Assembly (NCBI GenBank): GCA_023101885.1
Contig: JALPQD010000142.1
Coordinates: forward strand, 2,812,121 to 2,876,120
Source of the DNA: Typhlomys cinereus
Taxonomy: Eukaryota > Chordata > Mammalia > Rodentia > Platacanthomyidae
DNA length: 64,000 nt
Direction: 5' to 3'
Both the position numbers and the translations under genes were made by a program. The notes beneath the pieces are model-generated. The model searched no databases, was not told the origin of the DNA, and saw only the letters and a program-made list of their open reading frames with translations. How positions within the stretch are numbered: position 1 is the first letter of the stretch; each line of letters opens with the position of its first letter. Shown in pieces: positions 44,736-57,430 of the stretch.

Positions 44736-46085
44736 CACACATGCATGACAGCACACATGTGCAATGCCTTGAGGGGCAGAAATTTATCATTTTTTAAAAT
44801 TATTCATTGGATGTGTTCGCTCAGGTCCTATTCCCATAGTTTGGCACTGTTTCATTTTGAGAGTCTGTGAGTATTTCTTTCTGTCACTCTAGATATTTAA
44901 TATTACTTTGTGCTGAGATTCTTTATTGGGTCCTCAAGGCAGGTGATATTTTTAAATCAAGACTTTAAAAATGAAGCATGGAAGATTGGCAAACCAGAAT
45001 CTACTCAAAAGAAGGTCACAGGACTATCCTCTGACTGTTATTTATGTCAAATGAGGATTGAAAATTGACTATTGTTTGCCTTGATAAAGAAAGATATTCA
45101 AAAGACAAAGCCATCTAAATGTGGGTAGAGCTATAGTTAGAAAAAGGTAAGTTTTTTTTCTTTTCTGGAGGCTGTAGATTTTGTGCTTTTCCACAAGAAG
45201 TCAGTGATTCATAAAGAGTTATCATGTGTGTCTTTCATTGCTAAGAGCTTATTTTCCTACCTAGGACTCAAATATCCAAATAACATATTGGCAAAAGACC
45301 CTGTGAAACAACTTCTTAATTTTAGTAGATATTTCACTGGATGGGTTTTTCCTGTTGTTAGATTGCATATAAAATGCAAAAGAAAACATTAAACAAAACT
45401 CGATTTTATTATTTATGTGGACTTACAATTTGAAGAACATGGTTTTTAAATTTTTATTTTTATTTCACTTAAAAAGTTATATTTCCAAAATGTTTGAGTT
45501 TGAGCCTAGAGATGCAGTTGATGAATGCAAATTGAGTTCTATAGTAATTATACTTTTCAGACTAATAATCATAAACAGCTTTAACAACCTTCTTCTTGCT
45601 CTAGATCAAAGCAAATTAGGTTTAAGCTAATTTTCAGAAAAGGCATACATGAAGAATGCATGCTAAAAAATAAAATTCAAAAAGTTGAAGTTTTAATTGT
45701 GAGGCTGGGGCAATTCTCATGATGACTGTGTATGTCTGATAGAATATTTGTAAAGGGATTACTGTACTTTCCTTTGATCTTCAATCATATTTTGCTAAAA
45801 AATGGTTTTAAAGTCACTGTCTGAATTTCTAGCCTAATGTCACATGCTATCATTTTCAATAAAATCATAAATTAAAATTTAAAATAAAATTTTAGAGAAA
45901 ATAAAATTCTGCTCCAGACACATGTTACTACCTATTCCTGAGGACAATAAGCTTAGTGATCATTTTAATAACTGTATTAAAGTAAGTATGGGAAGGTTCA
46001 CCACTGGATAAGACATTCCATTCAAGGCAGGGCAGCTGCATCTAAGAGCTCACTCCAGTGAGACTTGTCTTTATCAGACTTTCAT
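44736..46085. other. AT-rich DNA, no gene seen
   Basis: No features recognised beyond chance frames of about 70 codons. Confidence 0.5.
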
Positions 46086-46405
46086 AATCACTGACCTACC
46101 AACATACCCCCATAGACAATATACAGTGGAAACCTTTGGGATTAAAGCCAAATGCCATCAATGGGGTGGCTGGAAGAGAGGCAACTTGATATGTCCCAAG
46201 ATGCCTGAATTCCCACAAGAATAGACAAGCTGGAGGGAACCATGGGGGTCCATAGAAGGAGACAGGAAAGAGAATGGGAGGGAGCGGGATGGATGAATGA
46301 AGGGATAGGTGGGAGGAGCGATGGAGGAAGCAGGGATAAATACTGGATATGCTTGTGAAACTAAAAAATGAATAAAATAAGTTAAAAATAAAGTAAATAA
46401 AATGA
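46086..46405 (+). mobile_element. L1-type 3'-UTR fragment, second lineage (copy 2)
   Basis: Paralogue of 41035-41400: 'ccccatagacaatatacag', 'cccacaagaatagacaagc', 'gggggtccatagaaggaga', a purine-rich GGGAGG tract, 'atatgcttgtgaaactaaaa', then an A-rich tail. The 104-codon minus-strand frame is the antisense of this element. Confidence 0.62.
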
Positions 46406-47869
46406 TGCATGTTGATAAATAATTAACAAAATGTTTTTTAACTTAATGTACTGTGCAATATTTAGAAGAGTTTCTTCTTTAAGTCAGTGTCACAAAACAA
46501 CTTTATCTGTTTGAATGATAGTGATTTCCTCTTTGCTCTAATTTCTACATGTATATAATTTCTAAAATGATTTAGTCATTACCCTAACAATGCCTACTTG
46601 TAATGAAAGGGGCCTGCATGCTTTCTCCACTGAAAATTACAAAACCTTAATTAGATTGAATTTGAATCTACATCGTTCATTTTGTGGATAATTAAGGCTG
46701 CGTTACAACATATGTATGATGTTTTTTGCTTAGCCTTAAGCATATGTATGGTTGAGCCTGTTTTTATTTCTTTTCATAAGAGTCTATTAAATTTACAGTG
46801 ATACTATAAATGCAAATACAAAATGCTGTTCAATTTGATTAGATGTAATTTCATGTATTTTAAGTGAAACTGTTGTATGTATGTGTTTTAGTAGCTGTTA
46901 ATGTTATTTTGACACAAAACATACAGATGGAAGATGATTTAGATTTCTTATGCATTTATCCCAGGGCCATTTATTCATAAATCTCACTGCTGTTTCAGAG
47001 AAAATTCTGGAACATAGGAGACATTTATTTACTTATTTATTTATTTTCTAGTGTTAGACATTCATCACCCAGGCCCACCCACACACCAGTGCTGGGCAAG
47101 CTTTCTTATACTGTGCTCCATACTCAGTCTGCTTAACAAATGTATTAATATTTATAGAAACATTAGGACAAAGAAAATAAACTCCCTGAATGGCAAATTG
47201 GATACCATAAATTCTGCACATTCATATACACTTTTCCATGAAATATTCCCTCAAGTTTTCAGTCACAGCTAACTTATTTTTAATGCAAAATTAATTTAGG
47301 AAAATGTTATGACAAGCATTAGGATCCAAAGGCATTCTCAAAGAGCATAAATAGTAAGAACTGTGTGGTAAAAGTCTGAAAATGGAGGTCATTATATGCA
47401 TTCACAAAACAACCAGCCCCATGGAGAAGAATCTGATCATAATTTCTTGGGATCATTGGTAAGGAAATTTAAGGTAGTATAGGTTTTATGCATTATTATA
47501 TTTAATTTTATCACTCATTATCTTTTTTAATTGGCAAAAATGATAAATTACACTAATATTCAATGTGCCATAATTCATAATATAGAGACAAGTCTACCAT
47601 GTCAAAAATATGTACATCAAATGGTGGAAAGAGGACTCAAGGCTTAACAAGGACTTAAGGTAGGCTTTCTGGAAGTCCATAATGCATACGTGGTAGTACA
47701 TATGTGTAATACCAGTACTGTTGTGTTGAGATGGGAGGAGGAGATAGTAAGAACCCTTGCGATTTGGGACACACAGACATTTGTTTTCAGTGATAAGCAG
47801 CAAAATATCTTACCTCAATCAAGTGGAAGGTGAGGACAACATCTGAAAATCTCCTCTAATTTCCAACAT
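46406..47869. other. AT-rich DNA, faint SINE trace
   Basis: Mostly featureless. A faint reversed SINE trace lies at 47020-47115 (T-rich start, 'gtgttagacattcatcaccc', 'gctgggcaagctttctt'). No gene seen. Confidence 0.4.
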
Positions 47870-48390
47870 GCCTGAACTTATACATATGAAAATACATTCA
47901 TATAACATTTACATATCTCAGATCATGAATATATCATATATGTACATCATGCACATATCTTAAATATCACATACACTTCACACACAAGATAGACACCTTA
48001 CACACATACATCATACACATGTACACATATCAGATCCATCATATATACACAACACACAAACATTATAGACACATTATAGACACATATTGTACCTACACAT
48101 TGTACATGTACCTCATTATATACATATATATACAATATATATATACAATATGTACACATCATATGCATATCACATGCATCATACACATAAACATAATACA
48201 CATGCATCTTACACATGCATCACACATTATATACTATTGTACATATACATGAACATCATTGTACACATATCATATACATTTATTATACATGCATATCACA
48301 CACATTATACATACACATCACACACACATTATACATACACATCACACACACATCATACATATACAACATACATACATTATACACAAAATG
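47870..48390. repeat. Low-complexity CA/TA-rich tract
   Basis: About 520 bp of irregular repeats of CATACACAT, ATCACACAC and TATATACA words. The 60-120 codon frames over it (Tyr/His/Thr-rich) are artefacts of the repeat. Confidence 0.9.
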
Positions 48391-48427
48391 TTAAAATTGT
48401 ATCCACGAAAAATGCTTTAAAATATTT

Positions 48428-48700
48428 TCATCACATGGAGTTGGGAAAATGACTTAGCAGTTAAAGTGTTTTCTGTATAAGCAAGAGAACTAGAATTCAA
48501 ATCTCCAGAGCCCAGAAAATGCTGGATGGACATGTTATCTTTTCTGTAATTCTCGTTTCTGAAGATAGAAATAGGAATTCTGATCGAAAGCTAATTAGTG
48601 AGATGGGCCTTGCCTTGTGAGTTCTCTGCTTTAGCAAAGAGTTTCCCATTATTGTTGGACCTCTACATGCATGTTCACATAGATACATGCATATCTATAC
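48428..48700 (+). mobile_element. Degenerate tRNA-derived SINE
   Basis: 'ggagttgggaaaatgactta' then 'agaattcaaatctccagagc' is a decayed A-box/B-box head. 'gatagaaataggaattctg' is a weak match to the body of the copies at 9056 and 37558. It ends in CATGCA/ACATAC-rich sequence. No clear target-site duplication. Confidence 0.5.
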
Positions 48701-49479
48701 ATACAAATGTGCACTCCAAAATGTTCATACATGGAAAGAAAAGGTTAACAAATATTTGCATATGGTAGGATATACTTTATTTCCAACTCTCAAACTTTTG
48801 GAATGAAGAAATTCCAAATTTTAAATAATGATAGTCATTGCTGCTGCATATATTTTATTGCCTATAAAATATTCATTTTTATTTCCTGTGGCTAAAGAAA
48901 GAAATATTGCTTTCATAACTATCTGTCAACAGTTCAATTAAGTAGAAGATACAATAAATGATTTGCCCTGACTGTCTTCTCTTATTCTTAGATTGCAAGT
49001 TTATTTATTTATGCTGTGGAAATTTTTACTCACATTAAAATCATCTTACTAACTAAGTAAGTCACACCTGGTTAAGATTGCATTTTTCTCTTTCTAAAAG
49101 TAGGCTTTGGATCTGTCTGTCTCCTAAATCATTGAGTTTTAGCTTCCATACCTATGCACAGTCTTCTAATAAATAATCTGTTTTCACACTTGGCATTATC
49201 AGGTCGAAAATTTGTCTTTCCTTTGACTCAATTGCTGAAGATTTTTATCTGTCATTACGCCTAGGCATCAATAGTTTTAGTAAACATACACTTTCCCAGA
49301 TATTTCCCCTATCAAGAAATCTTAAACATTCCATCTCTTGTTTCTTTATATTTCATGTCTGCCAACCACTCTTTCAGTACTAACCTAAAGAGTTGAAGTA
49401 TTGTGTGTATGGTTGTGTGCACACATGTGTGTATGTGCACGCTCATGCTATATTTTACTTTTTTATTATTTTTATATAA
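48701..49479. other. AT-rich DNA, no gene seen
   Basis: No features recognised apart from a short TG-rich stretch near 49403-49440. Confidence 0.5.
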
Positions 49480-49835
49480 ATTGACAACACTGATGTACTC
49501 TTTTCTCTATTTTATCCCCTCTGAACATTATGATTTTTAGAGAATATTCCATGTTTTCATATTGACACTTGTTCAAAATCACACCCCATTGCTTACATAC
49601 ATTTTTTGTTGTAATTTTGTGTCATCATGAGTAATGTTGCTATAGGCATTTGTGTATAGGTTTTTATTAGACATATGTTTTCATTACTCCTGAATGTATT
49701 TCTTGTATTGGATGGCGAGGACCTCTGGTAAGTGTGTTTTTCTTGTAAAAAAATTTACATGCTGAGTGCCAAACTTTAACTGTCAAAAATTTTCTTAAGT
49801 TTGGGCCATCTTAGAATCCCAGGGGTAATTCTGAG
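49480..49835 (-). mobile_element. Old L1 ORF2 C-terminal relic
   Basis: 'gtaatgttgctataggcatt', 'gtgtataggtttttattaga' and 'tgccaaactttaactgtcaa' follow the reversed order of the ORF2 C-terminus of old mammalian L1s. Highly diverged; ends uncertain. Confidence 0.4.
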
Positions 49836-51512
49836 AAGCTGAGCTTTTCCATTTACTCATCAAATCATGGTAAAATTCACTCTATTTTGTTAAGTGAGCA
49901 CACAGTACATTACACTGTAGTTTTAGTCTCCAGTCACCAGCTACTTACTAATTTTGACTATCATTTTATGATCAGATGACATTTTCATTATAAGCCTATT
50001 TGTTTGCCTATCTATTATTTCTTTTAACAATGATGTTTGAGAACACCCTCCTATCCAAGTGATTTATAAATCTATATCTTGAAACCATTTTTATTTTTAT
50101 TATATTCTGTTAAGAAGGTCAACTATTTGTAATATTAGGAAAATGTATTTTGCAACTTTCCTTTTCATGGTTCCCATTTTTATTCTTTTTGAAGTCCAAA
50201 CACAAACAAAGTTTTTTATTTCTCTGTACTAGAAGTTTTATGCTTTTAGTAATTATCCCTAAGGATGTGATTTATTTTGATGAGATTATAGTATATAGAG
50301 TATGTAATCATGACATCTCCCTTTCCTTTTGAATTTGCACAGCCAAGTGTTCTATGAAGTCCTAGTGAACATGTACATCATGAGGAAAATCAGTGGGTTC
50401 TCTACATTTGTTGAATAGTTGAACTTTTAGGGTGTTCTGGATTCCTGAATGTACCTATGGATGCTAGTACTGCTATTTTGTTTAGCATGTAATTTTAACA
50501 TTTCATAGTGTATAAATAAATGACATGATAGGGGTTACTGTAAATGCAGAAATCTGCTTATACAGTAATATTTGAGATAACAAGATTGAGGATTACAGTA
50601 TAGAAAGAGACTATTGGACAAAAATTTAGATCTTTATACTAATTTATTAGTACTTTGCAACTTTTAGTATAAATACAGTATAACTCATTGTTTTAAAATT
50701 TTGCTTTTTTCATATAAATGGTTGCATTTCAAACATATCTTTATTATATGTCAATTTGTGTTAAGACATTGCTAAATTCACTTATTAATCTCAGGGGACA
50801 CTGAATATTCTTCAGGATACTGTGATATATATTGTGATTTGTGAATAAAGGCATTAATGATTCTTATTTCTGTTGGCATGAATGTGATTTACTTATTTTA
50901 CTTGTTTTCCAGATTATCCATTCCAATGATGAATTTAATGTGAGAGCAGATTCCTAGCATTTTTTCCAATTTTAGATTTTAGCAGTTTTTTCTAGAGCAT
51001 TTACAATATTGAACTTACAAAAATATATTTCAGTTTGTATTACTGGACACAAGTTCAAATAAAACAAGTTTTATGAGTAATTGCTTTCTGAACATCATAT
51101 TTATGAATGTATAGAGCATGCGTATGTATATGTGTGAGTGAATGGCAGACAGATTGTGTTGGAGTCTGTGTCTATCTGTGTAATAAGAGTGTGTGTGTTT
51201 CTGACAAAGTGGGTGTGAGCAGTGTTTATGACTGTGTCTTGTGTGCTTTTGTGTGATGCATATATATATAATTATTGTGAGTGTGTCTGTGTGTGTCTGA
51301 CAGTCTGTGAAGAATGAATAAGAGTATTGTGCCTGTTCCTTTCGCTTCCAAATTGTCTTTGAGCCCTCACCTTGTATTTACATGACTTCTGAAGGAAAGC
51401 TGGTCATTAACAAATTGCATTTCTCCCATATGTGGTGACAAAATTTAACCTTGTTGCTTGATGTTTTGAAAGCTTCCTCTGGTTTTGGAGTTGAAAAAAA
51501 ATTGATAATATA
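49836..51512. other. AT-rich DNA, no gene seen
   Basis: No coding or repeat signal strong enough to call. GTGTGT-rich patches near 51130-51300 are low complexity. Confidence 0.5.
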
Positions 51513-51520
51513 GTCCTCTG

Positions 51521-51541
51521 GGTTTTTTTTTAATTATTATT

Positions 51542-51585
<44 letters not shown>

Positions 51586-51790
51586 ACCACGGGCAAATTC
51601 GGGAACCACCGTGGACAGCCTCCATCTCCTCCTTGTTTACTCTGCCTTGGGATTTACAGGCTCTGCCCTGCCAGGACCAGACACGCAGGCCACCCCCTCT
51701 TCTGCCTGGCGTCTATATGTGGGTTTAGGATCAGAACTCAGGACCTTCTGCCTGCAGAAGCTTAACCCCTGAGCCACCTCTCCAGCCCCA
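51521..51790 (-). mobile_element. tRNA-derived SINE (B2 superfamily)
   Basis: Same family as the copies at 12.0, 14.3, 34.2 and 59.4 kb: head at the right end (minus-strand GGGGCTGGAGAGGTGGCTCA), GGTTCCCGAATTTGCCCGTG in the body, a (TG)n run at 51545-51582 on the plus strand, T-rich left end. A short duplication GTCCTCTG is seen at 51513-51520 and 51792-51799, with similar T-rich sequence after each. Confidence 0.9.
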
Positions 51791-51799
51791 TGTCCTCTG

Positions 51800-52878
51800 T
51801 TTTTATGCAGTGTGTTTTATTGAGTTTATTGAATTTGTTAACTTACTGAATTTTTCTCTTTATTTCATTTGAAGTTTAGAATTATTTTCAGCATTAATAT
51901 TTGCACTTCTTATTTTTCTCCTTTTGTGTGGTTGTGTGTGTGTTGTGTGTGTGTATGGGTGTGTGTGTGCGTGTATGTGTATGTATGGGTATTGTCTGTG
52001 AATGTATAAAGCAACCAGCATCAGCATATATTATCATTATTATTAAATATACATACATATGAAATATATAATATGGTACAATGCTGTTGCATAATTCAAG
52101 GTGATTCCATTTTTCTGAATAGTTGATTTTTCTCAGATTTTAAGTTAAATGATTATCGCTGATGTATCCAGATTCAGTGATTCTTCTGGTATTTCCATAT
52201 TATCAAATTTAAAACTTTCACTAGGTGCAGACACTACACTTCCCCATCTCTACTCTTTCATTTTTGGTTATATCCTTCTCTCTAATAGATATTCCTTTGC
52301 TATAAGCAATTTTAAATCATGTATATAGCATCTTCATATGCTCAATCCAGCATGTATGCTTACTTACACTGAATCAAATTGTCTTTGGTGCTATTTTTTT
52401 TTTAATTTGGTTAAGTATGAGTAACACTTTCATATTTATTTTTCTGGAAGTTTTAAACAAAACCTGTAGGTTATAGATTATAATTGATAGTAAGTCCTTC
52501 TTTCCTTTCATATTTTAAGGCTATCTGTTGTTTTTTTATTTTGTTCATCCTGCCTAAAATTACTTGCCATCCTTCCTTCCTGACAGATTAACAACTTTGC
52601 TATAAGTTTTTTTACATTTTTTTCTTATCTTAAACTTTTAGTTCTATGATAATACTTTTTATAATTTAAAATGTTTTTCTTGCAATAAAATTGTCAAGGC
52701 ATTATTTTGATGCAAATACAAAATGAAGAGCTAGGAAAAAGAATTTAGTCAGTATACTTGCACATTCCAAATATTATAGAGAGGCAATATACCTTGAGTT
52801 ACAGATCTCTCTGTATTAAGGAGAGTATATAATACTGACAAATAGCAAATATAGAATTAACAAATAGGTATTGGTTTC
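51800..52878. other. AT-rich DNA, no gene seen
   Basis: A TG-rich low-complexity patch lies at about 51925-51990. No genes or clear repeats. Confidence 0.5.
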
Positions 52879-52893
52879 CATGCCTTAGTTCTT

Positions 52894-53250
52894 TTTTAAT
52901 TAATTAATTATCCCAATCATACAAACTTAGTAGGTACTCTCCCTCCCTCTATCCCCTCAGTCCCCCTTGTTCCCTCCATCCCTTTTGCTCTTCCTTTCAC
53001 CCCCTCCCTTCCTTTCTCCCATTAGCCCCCCCACAATCCCTGGAGCATCCTTTAGTGTGAATGTCAAACTTTCTTTTGCATCCTTCACTCTAATGAGGTG
53101 TAAGGACTCAGTAGCATTTCCTAGAGCTCTTTCTCATGCTCCCCTTTAGTATGGGAGCACTATTGTGACTGTTAATCTTGCCTCTAAAGATCCTAGTGCC
53201 TCTGATCCATGCTAAACTTTGGGGGGGATCATTGATATGTCAGTCATTGA
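52894..53250 (-). mobile_element. L1 3'-UTR fragment with target-site duplication
   Basis: About 357 bp matching the distal 3' UTR of the L1 at 61.1-61.4 kb: 'acaaacttagtaggtactc', C/T-rich tract, 'atgaggtgtaaggactcag', 'aagatcctagtgcctctg'. A perfect 15-bp duplication CATGCCTTAGTTCTT at 52879-52893 and 53251-53265 proves an independent insertion truncated inside the 3' UTR. Confidence 0.93.
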
Positions 53251-53265
53251 CATGCCTTAGTTCTT

Positions 53266-54394
53266 GATGGATAATTTAATAACAAAAACAATTATGACAC
53301 AGATGAGTAGAATTTCAGTTATTCCCAGGTTTTCAAAATATATTCATTTAGAACATGAACACATGGTTTCAAATATCATCTAACCACATAGTCTGAAGTT
53401 TTATTCTCCATTTGATCTTGATTATATAATGTGTCATTACAAAATATTTTTACTTTTATATAAAACTATATAAAATTCTGTTTATGTTGACACATGCAAC
53501 ATCTTGCAATATATAATTTGTATGGGAGAATTGTTTAGTGTATTTTTCTGTCTTGCCCAATATTTATTTGAGTTTTGTATTTTTCTCCTGTGTACTTATA
53601 AATAGGAAAACTCACATGCAGTATCAAGTAATCTACTTCTTAAATATTCTGAAATGTTTATATGTCTGTTTCAATATCCTACTCATTGAAAACATAAACA
53701 TGCAGAGGAAATTTTTCTCAGACTTACAAAAATCTTTAAAACTAAAGGTTATTTCTTAGTGACATACAGCATTGAATGACTAAGTAGTCAAATTGAAGTT
53801 TGTGTAAAAGTTAATTTTCCTTAATTGAGTAAGCTATTTGTCAAAATCTCTTCGGCAGCCAAAGTGAACAAAATCATCAACTTCAATAGCTTTTCTGATG
53901 GGGCTTCTATAACATGTAATGTGATACAAGGAATGTTTGAAAGTATTTTTCAGGAAGGACATGTTATATTTGTAAAAATCAAACTGACCTTAGTTTCCTC
54001 TTAGACTCTTACAACTGAACTAATAACTCACGTGTACTGAGCTAATATTGGCATATGAGAAATTGCTTTTAAGATGCCATATTTCGGTGGCTATTAGATC
54101 ACATCTCCAAGGAATGTGACTTTATTTTCCTTTTACCACTGTGGAGTTTAGAGTATATTATCTTGTTTTAAACATATAAGACATAAGGAACTCAATCTTA
54201 GAGAATTAAAGTAACCTGAAATCTCAGGATCATCTAAATATAGGATTTCACCCAAATATCACATGACTGCACTGATAAAGAATCTGTTTGGGTAACTTTT
54301 TGATTTGTATATTAACTTTATTTGGAGATTTAATTGAACATTGACTTTTAATTTAGTTCAAGAAAGAAGTATGATCTAGAATTTTTAGAAGAAA
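53266..54394. other. AT-rich DNA, no gene seen
   Basis: No features recognised. The 73-codon frame at 53538-53759 has no domain-like features. Confidence 0.5.
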
Positions 54395-54755
54395 AAATTT
54401 TATGTGTCTGGGTCTATAGTGTGCATACATGTGTATTCATGTTCACATGTGTGTGTGGGCATATGCTTGCATAAGTGCATGAATATGTGGAGGCCAGAGG
54501 TCACTATCAGGACTTATTCTGATAACCCGTCTACCTTTTTCTTTGAGTCAAGATCTCTCAGTGATATTCCAGCCTTTTATGTGGTGCTCACTAGTCATTT
54601 TGTTCTAAATATTCCCTGTCTTATTCTTAAAGGCTGAAATTACATGTGCAATACCATGTTTATCAGGCATTTATATAGGCTCTCAATATAACTCTTCTGT
54701 GAGGTTGGATGGCAAGCTCTTTAATTGCTGAGTAATCTTCTCAGGACCAACATGT
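54395..54755 (-). mobile_element. B4-like SINE, old
   Basis: The plus strand starts TG-rich ('gtgtgcatacatgtgtattc'), then 'tatgtggaggccagaggtca', 'gagtcaagatctctcagtga', 'gcaagctctttaattgctga': the reversed order of a rodent B4 element, with the tRNA-type head at the right end. Confidence 0.6.
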
Positions 54756-55179
54756 CTTTCCTTTTTATTCTGTCACCATCATTCTTTCTTCAGTATTTCT
54801 GATGGATTCAGACACCTGCACATTAGTCAGGCAAATGATGTATCTTCACCTTGGATCTTATTCTAACTTGTTATTGCAATTTGTTAGTAACTGATGCATT
54901 ATAATTATCCCACCACTCAGTTAATCTTTGAATATAGTACATAGTACTTTATTAAATTTCTCTGTCTTCTTGTTTTAGGAATCTCAAGCTTATACTTAAA
55001 TACAAAACCTAGAACTTTTTTTAAAAAGACATGTTTTTATTCTGCATGACCAAAGCCTAAACTTTCAACTCAGTATAATTTCAATATATTATCACTATTT
55101 AATTTAAGTAATTTATTTTAAAGCATACTTTTTGATATTGGTGTGAAAGAATGGAATTTAGAGCCTCATGCCTGCTAAG

Positions 55180-55331
55180 AAAATCCCCTAGCACTTGAAC
55201 TGTATCTTCTGAACTACTTAAAACTGATGTACTGACACAGATCTCATTATGTTTCCATACAAGTCTTCCAATTGAATTTGGATCCTCTCATCTTAGCTTC
55301 TGATAATCGAGAACACAGGCTTAGACCACCA
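55180..55331 (-). mobile_element. B1/ID-like SINE remnant
   Basis: 'gagcctcatgcctgctaaga' resembles a reversed ID-type head. 'cagatctcattatgtttcca' through 'acacaggcttagaccacc' is a reversed B1. The L1 fragment at 55356 inserted just to its right. Confidence 0.5.
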
Positions 55332-55355
55332 GTTTTGCCTAATTATGAGCTTCTT

Positions 55356-56045
55356 TTTTTTTTCCCCAATTTTTCTTCCCAATCATGTAGGCTCAATAGG
55401 CACCCCAGTCCTTTCCTTCCTTCCCCACTCTCCTTCTTCCCTCTCCCTTCGTCTCCCCTCCCTCTTTCCCTTTTGCCCAGGACCTCCCTCTTTCTCCCTT
55501 CCCTTTGGAGTCTCCCTTTGTGTGAATGCCAAAACTCCATCTGAGTACTCTACCTTAGCCTAGGGGCAAGAATTCAGTGGCATAACCCTGAGCCCTTTCT
55601 TAGGTTCCCCATTAGTATGGAAACTCTATTATGTCTGTTAATCTCTTGCCTTTAAGGATCCCACTGCCTTGAGCTTTTTCCTCTATCCTTGCTTGGGGGG
55701 GGGGTGACATGTCAGCTATAGTGCAGGTCATGCAAAGTCCAACCATGGCTATTGCAGCCCTAACTTGTGTGGAGTATCTTGCATATCCTTGTTCTTCCTC
55801 ATCTTTAGGCTCTTACAATCTTGTCGCTTCCTCTTCCGCAAGATTCCCTGAACTTTAAGATGGGGAGAGATTTGACTGGTCTGGTTCCAGGTGATTAATG
55901 TAAGGTCTTTGGTGTTGTGAATTATGGTTTGTTGTTTTCAATTTTGCTTTTCCTGCACAGCCCTTGGCTTCATCCTAATTGGTATTGAAGTTCTCCTCCT
56001 GAGGAACATGGTGTCCACCCCGGTCCATTCCATGGAAGAAAAAGC
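55356..56045 (-). mobile_element. L1 3'-UTR fragment with target-site duplication
   Basis: About 690 bp of L1 3' UTR (plus-strand landmarks: poly(T), 'tcatgtaggctcaataggca', C/T-rich tract, 'aggctcttacaatcttgtc', 'agatggggagagatttgac'). Flanking AATTATGAGCTTCTT (55341-55355) and AATTATGAGTTTCTT (56046-56060) match at 14 of 15 positions. On the minus strand the site reads ATT|AAGAAA. Frames across it (65-90 codons) come from the purine/pyrimidine tract. Confidence 0.92.
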
Positions 56046-56060
56046 AATTATGAGTTTCTT

Positions 56061-56999
56061 AATAACACTAACCAGGAAAGAATATTTTCAGTTCTGTGTG
56101 ATTTGAGTAATGAAAGTTCTTTATCGCTATTTCTATCAGTAGACATGACTTGTGAACTAACTAGGAAATGAGCCCTACTGTCAATACTTAGTTCAAATGT
56201 TAGCTCTTCTGAAACCTATACTATGAATCGTCCTTAAGTTTACAGAGAAGAGACAATAATGTATTGCTTTCAGCAACAATAGATTTTGCTAAGCTTACAT
56301 GAAAGGTTCAGAAACAATGTGTTTCTTTTGGGAGCAACCTAAATTTCATTGGTTCTACCCAGAAGATGTATGATGATTGAATGCAAATATTAGAATTTTT
56401 AGTAACATAATATTTTATGATATTCTATGTATAAATTTCTGTGAATCCTATTCTAGAGAAACCCAGATAGTTTATATATGAAATAATATTGTGTGTAGTA
56501 CTTCATTATTAAGCCATGTGGTTGGTCTTCAGGATGCATGAGGGATACATTATGCAAGTTCATTCATTCTTCCACTTATTTTTTTCCTATCCTGCCACTT
56601 TTTCAATTTCTTTTGGATGAACTTGAATATGATTTTTAATGTTAAAAACACAAATTAATGACACAGGCATGAACTATAAAAAGATAATGGCTGGATCCTG
56701 AACATGCATAGAACAAATGACTTGAAATTTGATATACTTGGCTTGACAGGTGTGTTAGTTAGTGTTTGCCCAGGGAAGAATGCCAGCACAAGTAAAATGA
56801 AAGAGGAAGTTCAATGTGGGACTGTAATTATAAAGAGGTAGAGTCTGTTGAATAATTCTAAGAAAAGCTGCCATGAATTAAAATCGACATCAGTGTTGCT
56901 GACAAGCAGGAAAACCTTAGACTTGAACATAAAGGAAAAGAAAACATGGAACCGAAAGGAACAAATGGGAACCAAGAACTTGGTAGAACATGACTCAGG
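56061..56999. other. AT-rich DNA, no gene seen
   Basis: No coding sequence. 'tgtgttagttagtgtttgcc' at about 56752 resembles the start of some rodent LTRs, but nothing downstream confirms it. Confidence 0.45.
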
Positions 57000-57430
57000 T
57001 GATTAAGAGATATGGGGGCCTCAGTCTAGGTGACCTCAGTGGTCTGGCAAGCTTAGACAAAGATGTTTTGATGGAGGAGGTCAAGAGGGCATAGCTCAGG
57101 ATGTTTTGAGCTTAGACAAAGACATTTTGATGGAGGAAGACAAGAGGGGGCGTAGCTCAGGATGTTTTCAAGAAATCTTGCTACATATAGCCTGCATGCT
57201 GGTTTGACCTTTAAGATGATTGGTTGCCGGTTTCCCCAAGATGGAATTCCCCTTGCAGTTTTTGCCTTCATAAGATGGCTATGGACTTGCAATAAAGGAG
57301 TTCCTGCTTGACTAGACTCCCTGTGGCACCTGATTGTCCTTGGGAAGGAGGGCTGGGAGTGGGCGGACAGCGCAGTCATCTTTTCCTGATCCCCCTTGTG
57401 GAGGACCTGTGGGACCGGGCTGCAGGATGG
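57000..57430 (+). repeat. LTR-like segment with U3-type duplications
   Basis: GC-richer than its flanks. In order: two tandem ~60-bp units (57051-57170), a TATA-like TTCATAAGAT (about 57267), a poly(A) signal in GCAATAAAGG (about 57290) and a C/G-rich stretch ending near GGGCTGCA. That order resembles U3-R-U5 of an ERVK-type LTR. I see no duplicated target site and no internal retroviral sequence beside it. The 172-codon minus-strand frame at 57053-57571 is its antisense and continues into a (CT)-type repeat; I do not regard it as a gene. Confidence 0.4.
57051..57170 (+). repeat. Tandem duplication of a ~60-bp unit
   Basis: Unit 1 at 57051-57109 and unit 2 at 57110-57170 both begin GCTTAGACAAAGA and contain TTTTGATGGAGGA and TAGCTCAGGATGTTTT. 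They differ at several positions, so the duplication is not recent. Confidence 0.9.

Noticed and set aside
48087..48452. 121-codon Tyr/His/Thr/Ile-rich frame
   Set aside because: Translation of a CA/TA low-complexity tract.
57051..57170. Tandem units considered as a CRISPR-like array
   Set aside because: Only two adjacent imperfect units without spacers, in a mammalian context.
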